Shown here: piece after piece, positions 27,005 to 35,784 of the stretch
Layout: every line of letters begins with the position of its first letter
Position numbering within the stretch: the stretch's first letter is position 1
NCBI GenBank assembly: GCA_937924805.1
Contig: CALDTZ010000027.1
Coordinates: 19,728-83,727, forward strand
DNA: 64,000 nt
Reading direction: 5' to 3'
DNA from: an uncultured Saprospiraceae bacterium
GTDB lineage: Bacteria > Bacteroidota > Bacteroidia > Chitinophagales > Saprospiraceae
Program-made: the position numbers and the translations under genes
Notes under the pieces: model-generated
Told to the model about the DNA's origin: nothing
Database searches by the model: none
Seen by the model: the letters and a program-made list of their open reading frames with translations, nothing else

Positions 27005-27145
27005 ATATAATAGTTTTCAAGATTATTGCAATGAAGCCGCAAGGTAATAAATCCATCTGACCAAGTCGCCTAAATTAAGATGAATAGAAAATTACCCTCC
27101 TAATTGTTAGAGATCAAAAAGGAAGTCAGTTTAACATTATTTAAC

Positions 27146-27171
27146 ACATATTATTATTATTTATAATATGT
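27146..27171. promoter_or_regulatory. inverted repeat abutting the sigma-54 promoter
   Basis: Arms ACATATTAT (27146-27154) and ATAATATGT (27163-27171) pair perfectly over nine bases, and the right arm ends exactly where the -24 element begins. It could be a regulator site, although the sequence is AT-rich and chance is possible. Confidence 0.35.
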
Positions 27172-27187
27172 TGGCACGGTACTTGCA
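27171..27187 (+). promoter_or_regulatory. sigma-54 (RpoN) -24/-12 promoter
   Basis: TTGGCACGGTACTTGCA matches the RpoN consensus TGGCACGNNNNTTGCW at every fixed position, with GG at 27173-27174 and GC at 27184-27185. Transcription would start near 27197, about 43 bases before the ATG of the thioredoxin-SPOR gene. Such promoters need an AAA+ activator, and none is in this window. Confidence 0.8.
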
Positions 27188-27239
27188 ATTAGTTAATCAT
27201 CGTAAATACATTTAGTTACATATCAAAATAAAATTCAAT

Positions 27240-28025
27240 ATGAGACTCTTACATTCAAATATCAAACTAGCATTCTTACTAACTTGGATGTGTTTATCCG
27301 TTAATGTTCATGCCTCTAACTTTTTAGAAAAAACGGTTAGTTTTTATAATGGAAGTTTTGATGCTGCCAAAACAAAAGCCATTGGTGAAGATAAATATCT
27401 ATTTGTTGATTTCTACGCTGATTGGTGTACACCTTGTAAATGGATGGAAGAAACAACCTTTCAGGATATTGAAATCATTAAGGTGTTGGATAAAGACTTT
27501 ATCGCTTATAAAGTAGACATCGACAAACCTGAGGGATATGAAATAAAGAATAAATATGACATTAAAATGTTACCTACACTATTGATTTTCAATCAAAAAG
27601 GTGATTTAGTCGAGCGAATTGAAGAAACACTTGATTCTAAAAAATTAATGTCTGTTCTTAATTATCATTTACAATTTGATGTTAAGAAAATCAACAATTC
27701 ACCCAACGTAAGTCCTAAAGATGGATCAAACGCAGCTGATCAACAATATTTAGATCAATTGTATAAAGATTACAAAGAACAGCTGGCTATGAATTCTAGG
27801 TTATTTAACGCTCAAGTTGGCTTATTTGACAATTACCAAGCCGCTTTTTCAGAAGTAAATGATTTGAAAGAGAAATTCTTAGAGCAAGTCATTGTTATTA
27901 CAGAATACAAAGAAGGAAAAACACAGTATAAAGTATTACTTGGAGAATTTACCACTATAGAAGAAGCCAATAGTTTCTGTGCAGTTCTTCAAAAGAAACA
28001 TAATATGAATGCCATAGTGCATTAA
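27240..28025 (+). CDS. secreted thioredoxin-fold protein with C-terminal SPOR domain
   Basis: 261-residue exported protein. A signal peptide (about 1-25, ending VNVHAS) is followed by a thioredoxin domain (about 30-140) with the active site ADWCTPCKWMEE, DIDKPEGYEI and the cis-proline KMLPTLLIF, as in DsbD-gamma and periplasmic thiol reductases. A linker leads to a C-terminal module (about 187-261) with two halves, FNAQVGLFDNYQAAF and TQYKVLLGEFTTIEEA, which fits a SPOR domain that binds denuded peptidoglycan at division sites. This would place disulfide reduction at the septum. The combination is uncommon in my experience. The gene is preceded by a perfect sigma-54 promoter and followed by a strong terminator, so it is expressed alone. 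Confidence 0.83.
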   Translation: MRLLHSNIKLAFLLTWMCLSVNVHASNFLEKTVSFYNGSFDAAKTKAIGEDKYLFVDFYADWCTPCKWMEETTFQDIEIIKVLDKDFIAYKVDIDKPEGYEIKNKYDIKMLPTLLIFNQKGDLVERIEETLDSKKLMSVLNYHLQFDVKKINNSPNVSPKDGSNAADQQYLDQLYKDYKEQLAMNSRLFNAQVGLFDNYQAAFSEVNDLKEKFLEQVIVITEYKEGKTQYKVLLGEFTTIEEANSFCAVLQKKHNMNAIVH

Positions 28026-28105
28026 ACTTTTAAATGCGATTTTTAAGACTGTTCCATCCCAAAAACACAGACTTATTGAAAGCATTGAAAACACTTGTAC
28101 TTACG

Positions 28106-28138
28106 AAAGGTTGTATCTTAACAGATACAACCTTTTTT
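28106..28138 (+). terminator. intrinsic terminator of the thioredoxin-SPOR gene
   Basis: AAAGGTTGTATC and GATACAACCTTT form a perfect 12-base stem with a TTAACA loop, followed by TTT. It lies 80 bases after the stop at 28025 and isolates this gene from the next one. Confidence 0.85.
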
Positions 28139-28420
28139 GTATTTCAGTATAAAATTTCAAAAATAATACGCTCCGTTTTATGCAATCCATTGAATATTTA
28201 TAAAAGCTAAAAACAAATCCTGACTATTGCGCAACAAAATTTCAATTTAGTGACTATATAGATTGTGAACACTTGGAATTAAAAAATTAAATTTTAATAA
28301 AATTAATAATAACAAAACCTCGTTTTAATTCACTAATTCGTTATTTAATGTAGCGCCTTCCTAATGTCTTTGTAGTATATTTGCGGGCATATTAAAAAAA
28401 GGAATTCTTAAAGGAACTCT
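28139..28420. other. AT-rich intergenic region before the SprB-like adhesin gene
   Basis: No gene or RNA structure was recognised in these 282 bases. With the preceding 113 bases, which include a terminator, it makes a 395-base gap. A TAnnTTTG promoter box lies near its right end and is listed separately. Confidence 0.5.
28376..28383 (+). promoter_or_regulatory. TATATTTG -7 box for the 1259-residue adhesin gene
   Basis: A perfect TAnnTTTG element 37 bases before ATG 28421. No clear TTG is found 19-20 bases upstream, so the promoter may be weak or depend on an activator. Confidence 0.5.
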
Positions 28421-31400
28421 ATGAACAACACGCTTTTACACTTTATTAGTTTTTGCATTCTATCTTTTTGGCCTTCTCAATTGATATTAGCTCAAGATTG
28501 TGATGACTTTATGCCTTCTATACAGATGGAGGGAACTCAAGAATTTAATGTAGGAGAAGAAGCTTGTTTTAGATTTGTTACAGATGGATTTGATGATGTT
28601 TTTTCTTTTCAATTTGCAATAACATTTGATCCTTCTGTATTCTGTATGGTTAATCCTCCTGGTGGTTTTATTGATCTTGGAGGAGGACTTAATGGTCCCA
28701 TTTTCTCTGCTCAAGTACCTGAATCAGGTTTATTTACAATTATCTATTCGTCACAAACCAAAAATGGAACTACCCTACCCGATGGGACTCCATTGTTTCA
28801 GATCTGCTTGAAAGCAATTGGGGAGCCAGGTGAATGCTCGAATATATATACAACTGTTTTCAACAATTTAGGATCTATAGAATTTACAAACAATACAGGT
28901 TGTATCTACGAACCAGAACCAACCACTATTGATCAAGCCTGTATCGTGAGTAATGATATGAATATCATTTCGGGTGCTTGTAATACTGAAACCAATACAG
29001 GAAGTGTAACTACAAAAGTATATAACGGGTCCGCGCCTTATGATGTGGAATTAAAAGATGTCACACAATCCGTAATACAATCAACCACGATTACAAATGA
29101 ACTTGAAGAGCATATTTTTACAAACTTGAGTCCCGGTAATTATACAATATGTGTCACTGATTCCAACGGAACAGAAACAACTGAAAATGTGGCGATCGAC
29201 AATACTCCAGCTTTAACGGTTTCTCTTTCTTGCATGGCACCTTCTTGTTGGAATTTCAACAATGGACATATTGCAACGAATGTAGAAGGTGGATTTCCAG
29301 GGGCTTATTCATATGAATGGTCAAATCAGCAATTTCTAGATTCAATATATAAACTAACAACTGGATTGTATGAACTTACGGTCACTGATGAATCAGGCTG
29401 TGAAGTAACGGCAAGTAAGGAATTAATTAAACCAGAACTGGTGGTAGACATAAATACAACCCAAGCAAGTTGTTGTGAAATTGGAGATGGTAGCATTGAA
29501 GTAACTTGCTCTGGCGGAACTCCATTTGCAGGAAATGAATATACAATTTCAATAAAGCCATTAATTGTCCTAAATTTCATGGGCGATAATTTACTTCAGC
29601 AAAATCTACCAAAAGGAGATTACCAAGTACTTGTTGTCGATGCTGATGGTTGTACTTTTAGAGACTCTGTCTTTATTACTCCCGCCATAGATAGTGTAAC
29701 TACTTCAGATTTTGTAGTGGTAAATAATGAGTGTTTTGGAGATTCAACAGGATCTGTTCTTTTTGATTTTGAACAGCAGGGTCCGTATACTTCTGGAAGT
29801 TTAGAAAGCAATGGTGTTATTTATACTCCATCCAATACAGATGCACTTAATGGTATTTTTGAGTTCGATGGTTTACCTAATGGAACATATAATTGGAGTG
29901 CCGTTATTACTTCCAATCAATGCTCTTTTGATACAACCTTTACGATTGATTCGCCACCAAAACTTGTCCTTTCTGGCGGAAGTTTAATGGATAACACAAG
30001 TTGCACCCTACCAAATGGTAATGTGACCGTAAGTGCCATGGGAGGTTTTGGAAATTATATGTACAACTGGAATCCGGATGTAACCAATGATTTTATTTTT
30101 GATAATGCAACAGCGGGTGAGTATAAAATAACCGTAACAGATGAATATGGTTGTCAAGATTCTACTACCGTTATCGTTGATGGCACACAAATTTTTGATG
30201 TTGGTATCATTGTCGACAGTGCTATTGGTTGTAACGGAACCGCGCTTGGTGGATTAACAGGAGTGATTAGTGATCTTTTGAATAAAGATTATACATGGAC
30301 AAAAGAACTAGAACCAACCTTTTTAGAAAGCACTCTAAGTATTGGAGGCCTAGATGAAGGTACTTATATATTTACCGTTATTGATGTAATCACAGGGTGT
30401 GAAAATGCAGATACCATAACGTTAAATCAAGTAGTTGACTTGTCTTTATCAACCAGTCAATCAAATCCTTCTTGTGCCAACTCAGATGATGGATTACTTT
30501 CTATTTCTGTAGTCGGAGGTGAAGAACCTTATTCGGCAATGTGGGCAGATTTTGTATCCAATGAATTAACGATTGATACTGCCGGTTGTGGTACATTTAA
30601 TGTTACAATAACGGACTTAGTTGGATGTACAGCTGACACCTTTATTACATTAGATTGCCCACCAGCAATAACGATAGATACTTCAGGATCTGCAGGTGTT
30701 ACATGCTTTGATTCATTTGAAGGAATGATGACTGCAACAAGTGCTGGCGGAATTTCACCTGGTGGACCCTATAATTATTATTGGTCTTCAAATATTTGCC
30801 AAGAACTAGGTGTTGTCTCAAGTACGTGCAATGGTTTACCAAAAGGCCTAGGATGGGTTGTTTCAGAAGATGGTAATGGTTGTTTGTCAGATACTCTATT
30901 TTTTATTATTGATGGCCCAGATGAATTAACGTTGAGTTCAGATACAGATATATCCTCTCCTGCTTGCAAAGGAGAATGCGATGGAGCTGTCAATTTAGAT
31001 ATTACAGGAGGCACATTAGGAGTCACTGGCTATTCAGTATTATGGCCAGATGGCAATATGGATATAAATAGAACAGGATTATGTGCAGGTTCCTATACTT
31101 TAACCCTTACAGACGGTGCTTTATGTACCAGTGAAGTTACTATTGAATTGGATGAACCAGCCATGCCATTTGTAGTAGAAATTGACTCTTTGATTTCTGC
31201 AAACATCTCTTGCCCAGGGGATTTGGATGGTCGAATTCGACTAAAGGTAGAAGGTGGGTCAGGAAATCCAGGTAATTTCACATATGAGTGGTTTCCAGAT
31301 GTTTCAGATAATATTTCGGCAATAAATTTACCTGCCAGTAATTATTCAATTACTGTTACTGACGAATTAGGCTGTGCCAAAATTGTAGATTTTGAGATTC

Positions 31401-32200
31401 AAAGTCCTGACGCTCTATCATTAGATATTGATGATATAGATCCAATAAGTTGTGCTGGAGGAAATACATGTATTCGTTTAACCAATATTGCTGGTGGCAC
31501 TGGACCTGGTTATCAATTTCAATTAAATAATCAAGCGCCATTATTACCCATTGACACTTGTTTAAACATATTTGCCGGTAATTATTTAGTATCCCTTTTT
31601 GACGAATTAGGATGCTCCACTGATACTATTATTATGGTAAACGAGCCAAATGCTATTGAAGTAGACCTAGGTGATGATTTTACATTAGATCTTGGTGCAG
31701 ACACTATTCTAACTGCAGATATTGATAGTGATTTATCTATAATAAACTTCCAATGGTCTGATAATGAAGACATTAATTGCGAAGCTATTGATTGCAGCTC
31801 AGTTAGTATTCTACCTCCTAATAATCAATTGTATAGTGTCACCGTAACCGATGAAAATAACTGTATTGGATCAGATGAAATCTTTATCACTTTAAGCGAA
31901 GTTAGAGATATCTTCCAGCCAAATATTTTTAGTCCAATCATGGATGGCCCAAACAGTAAATTAATGATTCAAGTTGGCAAAGGAGTAGAAAGTATCAACT
32001 ACTTTAAAGTTTATGATCGTTGGGGAACCATGGTTTATTCTATCGAAAATATAGACCCAAATGACGTAAATCTATATGGTTGGGATGGTAGTTTTAATGG
32101 AAAAGAACTGAATGTTGGTGTTTATGTTTACACTGCAAGCATTCAATTTATTGATGGCAAAGAATATATTTTCACCCAAGATGTGACACTTGTTCGGTAA
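28421..32200 (+). CDS. large T9SS type B adhesin with cohesin-like head and SprB-type repeats
   Basis: 1259-residue surface protein. After a signal peptide (about 1-24, ending LILAQ) comes a cohesin-like beta domain (about 30-150: GEEACFRFVTDGFDDVFSFQ, ITFDPSVF). Residues 180-1130 hold roughly ten degenerate units of 80-100 residues in which GG(T/I) after CxxxxDG alternates with YxxxVTDxxGC, the pattern of SprB repeats found in gliding adhesins. The last 90 residues are the type B sorting domain (IFQPNIFSPIMDG, YDRWGTMVYS, GWDGSFNGKEL, VGVYVYTASI). SprB itself moves along the surface of gliding flavobacteria; whether this cell glides is unknown. It ends 3 bases from the convergent DUF1573 gene. 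Confidence 0.85.
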   Translation: MNNTLLHFISFCILSFWPSQLILAQDCDDFMPSIQMEGTQEFNVGEEACFRFVTDGFDDVFSFQFAITFDPSVFCMVNPPGGFIDLGGGLNGPIFSAQVPESGLFTIIYSSQTKNGTTLPDGTPLFQICLKAIGEPGECSNIYTTVFNNLGSIEFTNNTGCIYEPEPTTIDQACIVSNDMNIISGACNTETNTGSVTTKVYNGSAPYDVELKDVTQSVIQSTTITNELEEHIFTNLSPGNYTICVTDSNGTETTENVAIDNTPALTVSLSCMAPSCWNFNNGHIATNVEGGFPGAYSYEWSNQQFLDSIYKLTTGLYELTVTDESGCEVTASKELIKPELVVDINTTQASCCEIGDGSIEVTCSGGTPFAGNEYTISIKPLIVLNFMGDNLLQQNLPKGDYQVLVVDADGCTFRDSVFITPAIDSVTTSDFVVVNNECFGDSTGSVLFDFEQQGPYTSGSLESNGVIYTPSNTDALNGIFEFDGLPNGTYNWSAVITSNQCSFDTTFTIDSPPKLVLSGGSLMDNTSCTLPNGNVTVSAMGGFGNYMYNWNPDVTNDFIFDNATAGEYKITVTDEYGCQDSTTVIVDGTQIFDVGIIVDSAIGCNGTALGGLTGVISDLLNKDYTWTKELEPTFLESTLSIGGLDEGTYIFTVIDVITGCENADTITLNQVVDLSLSTSQSNPSCANSDDGLLSISVVGGEEPYSAMWADFVSNELTIDTAGCGTFNVTITDLVGCTADTFITLDCPPAITIDTSGSAGVTCFDSFEGMMTATSAGGISPGGPYNYYWSSNICQELGVVSSTCNGLPKGLGWVVSEDGNGCLSDTLFFIIDGPDELTLSSDTDISSPACKGECDGAVNLDITGGTLGVTGYSVLWPDGNMDINRTGLCAGSYTLTLTDGALCTSEVTIELDEPAMPFVVEIDSLISANISCPGDLDGRIRLKVEGGSGNPGNFTYEWFPDVSDNISAINLPASNYSITVTDELGCAKIVDFEIQSPDALSLDIDDIDPISCAGGNTCIRLTNIAGGTGPGYQFQLNNQAPLLPIDTCLNIFAGNYLVSLFDELGCSTDTIIMVNEPNAIEVDLGDDFTLDLGADTILTADIDSDLSIINFQWSDNEDINCEAIDCSSVSILPPNNQLYSVTVTDENNCIGSDEIFITLSEVRDIFQPNIFSPIMDGPNSKLMIQVGKGVESINYFKVYDRWGTMVYSIENIDPNDVNLYGWDGSFNGKELNVGVYVYTASIQFIDGKEYIFTQDVTLVR

Positions 32201-32203
32201 GTT

Positions 32204-33118
32204 TTAGTTTTTTATTGAATCAATGCTGGCTTCAATATCTTCTTCAACTTCTTCCTTTAGCTTTTCTAAAACAGTACCTTTTAATTTCAAAATAAATGGT
32301 TCTTCTTGGATATTGGTATAGACTTCAACTTGAGGATCTTGAAAACCTGACTTCCCAACACTATTGTACGTAACACCAATAAAGCCGCTTTCTCCAGACG
32401 ATAAAGGAATAAAAGGATAACTAGGTAAAGTGCAGCCACAAGATGGTACTGCTTTAATGATTTCTAATTCCTGTTGACCAATATTTTTAAATACAAATTT
32501 AAAATCCTTTTTGTCACCTTCATAAATTTCACCAAAATCAAACACCTCTTGTTCAAACGAGATTTGAGGTCCACTTTTAACTACCACTTTCTCCTTTTTA
32601 ACTACCTTTTCTTTTTCTATAACTGGCTTTTCTTGCTTGACTATTTTTTTATTTATGTCCTTTTCTTTCTTTTGCGTAATAGGTGCTTTCTTAGTGGGTT
32701 TCTCAACTTTAACTTGTGTATTATTCTTTTTCTCGATTTCGTTGTTATTGACCTGTCTTTCTACTTGGTCCTTTGATGTTAAAGATTTTTTTGGGCCAAT
32801 TCCAAAATCGTAATATTTTTTTGGTTTTTTAACGGACTCTTCAGTTACCGTTTCTTTTACGTCTTCTGAAGTCTTAATATTAGTATTAACTATTTCCTCC
32901 TTTTCTTCAACCTTAGTTAAGGGTTTAATTTGTGAAGAATCTGCTGCTTTAATTTTAGAATCTTGAATTGTATCAAGATTTGAAATTTCTTTAGCGGGTG
33001 TGCTAAGATGTACAGATTTTATGGTTTTCTCCGAATGTTGACAGCTGACAATCAGCAACAAAGAAGTAGTAATCAGGGTCAATGGAAGATAAAAGTTGCG
33101 GTTATTCAAGTAGATCAT
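32204..33118 (-). CDS. DUF1573 lipoprotein with long Lys/Glu-rich linker
   Basis: 304 residues. The N-terminus is a lipoprotein signal with lipobox LIVSC (Cys26), so the protein is lipid-anchored. Residues 30-195 are a highly charged, low-complexity segment rich in Lys, Glu and Val that should be extended. Residues 198-285 form a DUF1573 domain, an Ig-like ASPM/Hydin-type fold, with SFEQEVFDFGEIYEGD, FKNIGQQELEI and PSCGCTLPSYP. DUF1573 proteins are abundant in Bacteroidota and mostly uncharacterised. The long charged stalk could hold the domain away from the membrane or across the periplasm. It stands between two T9SS cargo genes and is only 3 bases from the end of the one on its left. Confidence 0.85.
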   Translation of the reverse strand: MIYLNNRNFYLPLTLITTSLLLIVSCQHSEKTIKSVHLSTPAKEISNLDTIQDSKIKAADSSQIKPLTKVEEKEEIVNTNIKTSEDVKETVTEESVKKPKKYYDFGIGPKKSLTSKDQVERQVNNNEIEKKNNTQVKVEKPTKKAPITQKKEKDINKKIVKQEKPVIEKEKVVKKEKVVVKSGPQISFEQEVFDFGEIYEGDKKDFKFVFKNIGQQELEIIKAVPSCGCTLPSYPFIPLSSGESGFIGVTYNSVGKSGFQDPQVEVYTNIQEEPFILKLKGTVLEKLKEEVEEDIEASIDSIKN

Positions 33119-33203
33119 ACAATTAAAATATTAACATTTTGACGTAAGTCTGTTTAAAAGTAATGAAAACAGAGCAAGTAAAATATTAAAAAAGCCAAGA
33201 TTA

Positions 33204-34400
33204 TCACCTCATTAAGGAAAATGACCCTTGTTTTGAATAGGTTTCATTCTGACAAGTATATTCAATTTTATAAATAAACATTCCAGTAGAAATTTCATCT
33301 CCATTATAAAAACCATCCCAATTTTCAGACTTTTCGCTTGTTTCGAATAGCTTACCTCCCCATCGATCAAATATTTCAAAAGAAATGAGTTCTTCCACTA
33401 AAAATCCATTACTTATGCCAAAAACATCATTAACACTATCATTATTTGGAGTAAAAACATTGGGTAAAATCAAATCGGAACATTGCAAATCATCTTCATC
33501 AACAACATTAATTTGGATCTGATCGGTTACTTGACATCCTCCATGATCAACCGTATACGTATAGACTGTAGTCTCACTCGGACTAACGGTAGGCATCGTA
33601 GTATTTTCTCCAAGCATATCTGTTGTTGGTGACCAAGAAAACGTATTTGAACAAGTATTTCCTGTCATTATTTCAACGGAATTCCCTTCAAAGATTGTTG
33701 TATCCATAGTAATAATCTGATCGGCAAAATAATCGGAGTTTCTTATTTCTGCAAATGACCATGCTCGGCGATCAAGGAATATTTCATCAATTTTACCTTC
33801 AAATAAACTATCTAAAATCCCTACACAAGGTGAAGTTCCTAAATATACCTTTGCCAACGCTGATAGTGGTGATACTTTTAAATTATCAAACGCTTCTACG
33901 AATATATTATCAATATAATAATTATAGATATTCCCTTCCTTCGTTAAAACAAATCGATGCCAACATAAATTATCATTTAACTCCGTTCTAGAATTCCATT
34001 GTGTCCCTGTACGCTCTGAAACGTTTAATTCCATTTGATTTATGGAAGGAATATATCTCAGTGTAATCGTTGAATCTTTGTCACAAGAATCTTTAATCGC
34101 AAAAAGTGGTTGATTTCCAATGTTAGAATCTAACCAAAAATTAAATCCAAACGTAAAATCATCAAGAAACATCGATTTAACGGTGTCTGGCAAGATATAA
34201 TAATCGTTTACCCCATCAAACAATAAGGATTGATCTAGCACTCCGCAAACACAAGTTGTATCGTTATTCGCAACTATATTCGGAATTTCTCCACCCATTT
34301 CGGCTAAAGAACAATTATCAAACCCAAAGTAAAACCCTTGACTAAATGCGCAAGAAGCAAGATGTAAAAAAAATAAAATTTGAAACGTTATCCTCTTCAT
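33204..34400 (-). CDS. LamG-domain protein with T9SS type B sorting domain
   Basis: 398-residue secreted protein. The signal peptide is about 1-21 (ASCAFSQG). Residues 22-225 resemble a concanavalin/LamG fold: QSLLFDGVNDYYIL, FTFGFNFWLDS, LCWHRFVLTKEGN, YYIDNI and GKIDEIFLDRRA. Residues 230-300 look like an Ig/PKD unit. The last 90 residues are the type B sorting domain (LPNVFTPNNDSVNDVFG, FEIFDRWGGKLFE, NWDGFYNGDEI, GMFIYKIEY). LamG domains commonly bind glycans. It starts 9 bases downstream of the YbaB gene on the same strand, so both may share a transcript, an odd pairing of a nucleoid protein with a surface protein. Confidence 0.85.
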   Translation of the reverse strand: MKRITFQILFFLHLASCAFSQGFYFGFDNCSLAEMGGEIPNIVANNDTTCVCGVLDQSLLFDGVNDYYILPDTVKSMFLDDFTFGFNFWLDSNIGNQPLFAIKDSCDKDSTITLRYIPSINQMELNVSERTGTQWNSRTELNDNLCWHRFVLTKEGNIYNYYIDNIFVEAFDNLKVSPLSALAKVYLGTSPCVGILDSLFEGKIDEIFLDRRAWSFAEIRNSDYFADQIITMDTTIFEGNSVEIMTGNTCSNTFSWSPTTDMLGENTTMPTVSPSETTVYTYTVDHGGCQVTDQIQINVVDEDDLQCSDLILPNVFTPNNDSVNDVFGISNGFLVEELISFEIFDRWGGKLFETSEKSENWDGFYNGDEISTGMFIYKIEYTCQNETYSKQGSFSLMR

Positions 34401-34409
34401 TCTAAATTA

Positions 34410-34718
34410 TTAAAATAAATCTTTTAAGCCATTTAAATCCATTCCCCCAGGTAGCATATCATTTACAAGTGAAGCTTGAATCTCAGCTTGTTTATCATCC
34501 GCTTTATTCTTCGCTCTACGTAATACTTCTACTAACAAATCTTCAACAATTTCAATGTCAGAAAAGTCGATTTTATCTTTATCGATCGAAAGATTAATAA
34601 CATCTCCTTTGGCATTCATCTCCACTGTAATCGAATGGTTCTCGATAGACTCCGAAATGATGTATTCTTGAAGTTTTAATTCAATCTCTTCTTGTTTCTT
34701 TTTTAAATCTCCAAACAT
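34410..34718 (-). CDS. YbaB/EbfC-family nucleoid-associated protein
   Basis: 102-residue small DNA-binding protein. Family members form dimers shaped like tweezers and bind DNA with loose specificity, and they often sit beside dnaX or recR, neither of which is here. The sequence begins with a helix (FGDLKKKQEEIELKLQEY), has the strand pair VEMNAKGDVINLSID and ends VNDMLPGGMDLNGLKDLF, a typical YbaB tail. It lies 32 bases after the Ca/Na exchanger gene on the same strand and just before the LamG cargo gene. Confidence 0.88.
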   Translation of the reverse strand: MFGDLKKKQEEIELKLQEYIISESIENHSITVEMNAKGDVINLSIDKDKIDFSDIEIVEDLLVEVLRRAKNKADDKQAEIQASLVNDMLPGGMDLNGLKDLF

Positions 34719-34750
34719 TATATTAAATAAATTTTATATATGTAATAACT

Positions 34751-35671
34751 CTATTGAGATAAATGAACTATATAATAAACGTAAAAAGTGATAAGCATTG
34801 CGCCTTCCCACCTAGTTACTTTTTTAGATAAGGTAACAATTGCGAATAATATCGTAGCTAAAATCATAAATGGAAGTCCAAATGACAAAATACCATCAGG
34901 AATAGCAAGTGGTCCTAAAAATGAAGGAATAGCCATGACAGCATAAGTGTTAAAAATATTCGAACCTAAAACATTACCAACAGCAATCGCATGTTTTCCT
35001 TTTCGTGCTGCAGCGATAGACACAAATACCTCAGGTAGTGATGTCCCTAGTGCTACCACCGTTAATGCAATTAATTCAGCATTAATGTTTAACGCCGTAC
35101 TTACTTTCTGGATGGATAAAATCGTATAATGAGCTCCTAAAAAAACGAAAAATATTCCAACGAAAACAACAAGAAAATCTTTCCAATTAGAAGTAGGTCT
35201 ATCTTCTTTGTCTTGCTTCTGACCTTGTACAGAGTTGTATAGAAATATCCCTAAAGCCACCAAGAACAAGATAGCCTCAGGCATCGTCACAATCTGATCT
35301 TGGAGTACAAAATATAAAAAGAAGGCAGACATTAGAAGCAATGGCATATCGACGTCCATAATGTCAAAATCCATCTTAAATTCTTTTCCAATAACGGCTG
35401 TAACGCCCAAAACCAATAAAATATTCGTAATGTTAGATCCTACGACATTACCAATTACAACTTCAGAAGAACCTGCAAATACAGAGGCAATGGAAGTGGC
35501 TAATTCAGGTAATGAGGTACCAAAAGCGACAATCGTGACTCCAATTATAAATGGAGATATCCCCCAAGATAATCCAATCTTCTCTGCTGAATCAATAAAT
35601 TTATCAGATGCTATTAAAAGCACAGCTAAACTTACAAAAAACAAAATAGTGTAGGTAAGGATTATACTCAA
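34751..35671 (-). CDS. calcium/sodium antiporter family protein (YrbG-like)
   Basis: 306-residue inner-membrane exchanger with about ten helices. Two inverted alpha-repeats carry the ion-binding signatures: FGTSLPELATS with GNVVGSNITNILLV in the first half (about residues 50-90), and LGTSLPEVFVS with GNVLGSNIFNTYAV in the second (about 205-250). These match the NCX/CaCA superfamily, which exchanges Ca2+ for Na+ or H+. Length matches E. coli YrbG. A candidate -7 box lies just upstream of its ATG in the 83-base region shared with the divergent tatC promoter. Confidence 0.92.
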   Translation of the reverse strand: MSIILTYTILFFVSLAVLLIASDKFIDSAEKIGLSWGISPFIIGVTIVAFGTSLPELATSIASVFAGSSEVVIGNVVGSNITNILLVLGVTAVIGKEFKMDFDIMDVDMPLLLMSAFFLYFVLQDQIVTMPEAILFLVALGIFLYNSVQGQKQDKEDRPTSNWKDFLVVFVGIFFVFLGAHYTILSIQKVSTALNINAELIALTVVALGTSLPEVFVSIAAARKGKHAIAVGNVLGSNIFNTYAVMAIPSFLGPLAIPDGILSFGLPFMILATILFAIVTLSKKVTRWEGAMLITFYVYYIVHLSQ

Positions 35672-35695
35672 GTTTGATTAGGTTTAATTCAATTA

Positions 35696-35703
35696 CAAAT
35701 GTA
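35696..35703 (-). promoter_or_regulatory. TACATTTG -7 box for the antiporter gene
   Basis: On the minus strand this is a perfect TAnnTTTG, 24 bases before the ATG at 35671. A matching upstream TTG was not found. Confidence 0.45.
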
Positions 35704-35749
35704 GTAAATATATATACGAGAGAAGTGTGTCATCCAACTTAATACTCAT

Positions 35750-35757
35750 TATCTTTG
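35750..35757 (+). promoter_or_regulatory. TATCTTTG -7 box for tatC
   Basis: Perfect TAnnTTTG, 27 bases before ATG 35785, with a partial TGTG upstream at 35726-35729. Its presence argues that the in-frame TTG inside the box is not the tatC start. Confidence 0.55.
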
Positions 35758-35784
35758 TTAAATATTGTAAATCGCGAACATCAA

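Noticed and set aside
28139..28375. A possible small RNA or tRNA in the long gap before the adhesin gene
   Set aside because: No cloverleaf, strong hairpin or T-run was found beyond the terminator already listed.
35755..35784. TTG at 35755 as an upstream start for tatC
   Set aside because: It falls inside a perfect TATCTTTG promoter box, and the ATG at 35785 gives a normal TatC N-terminus.
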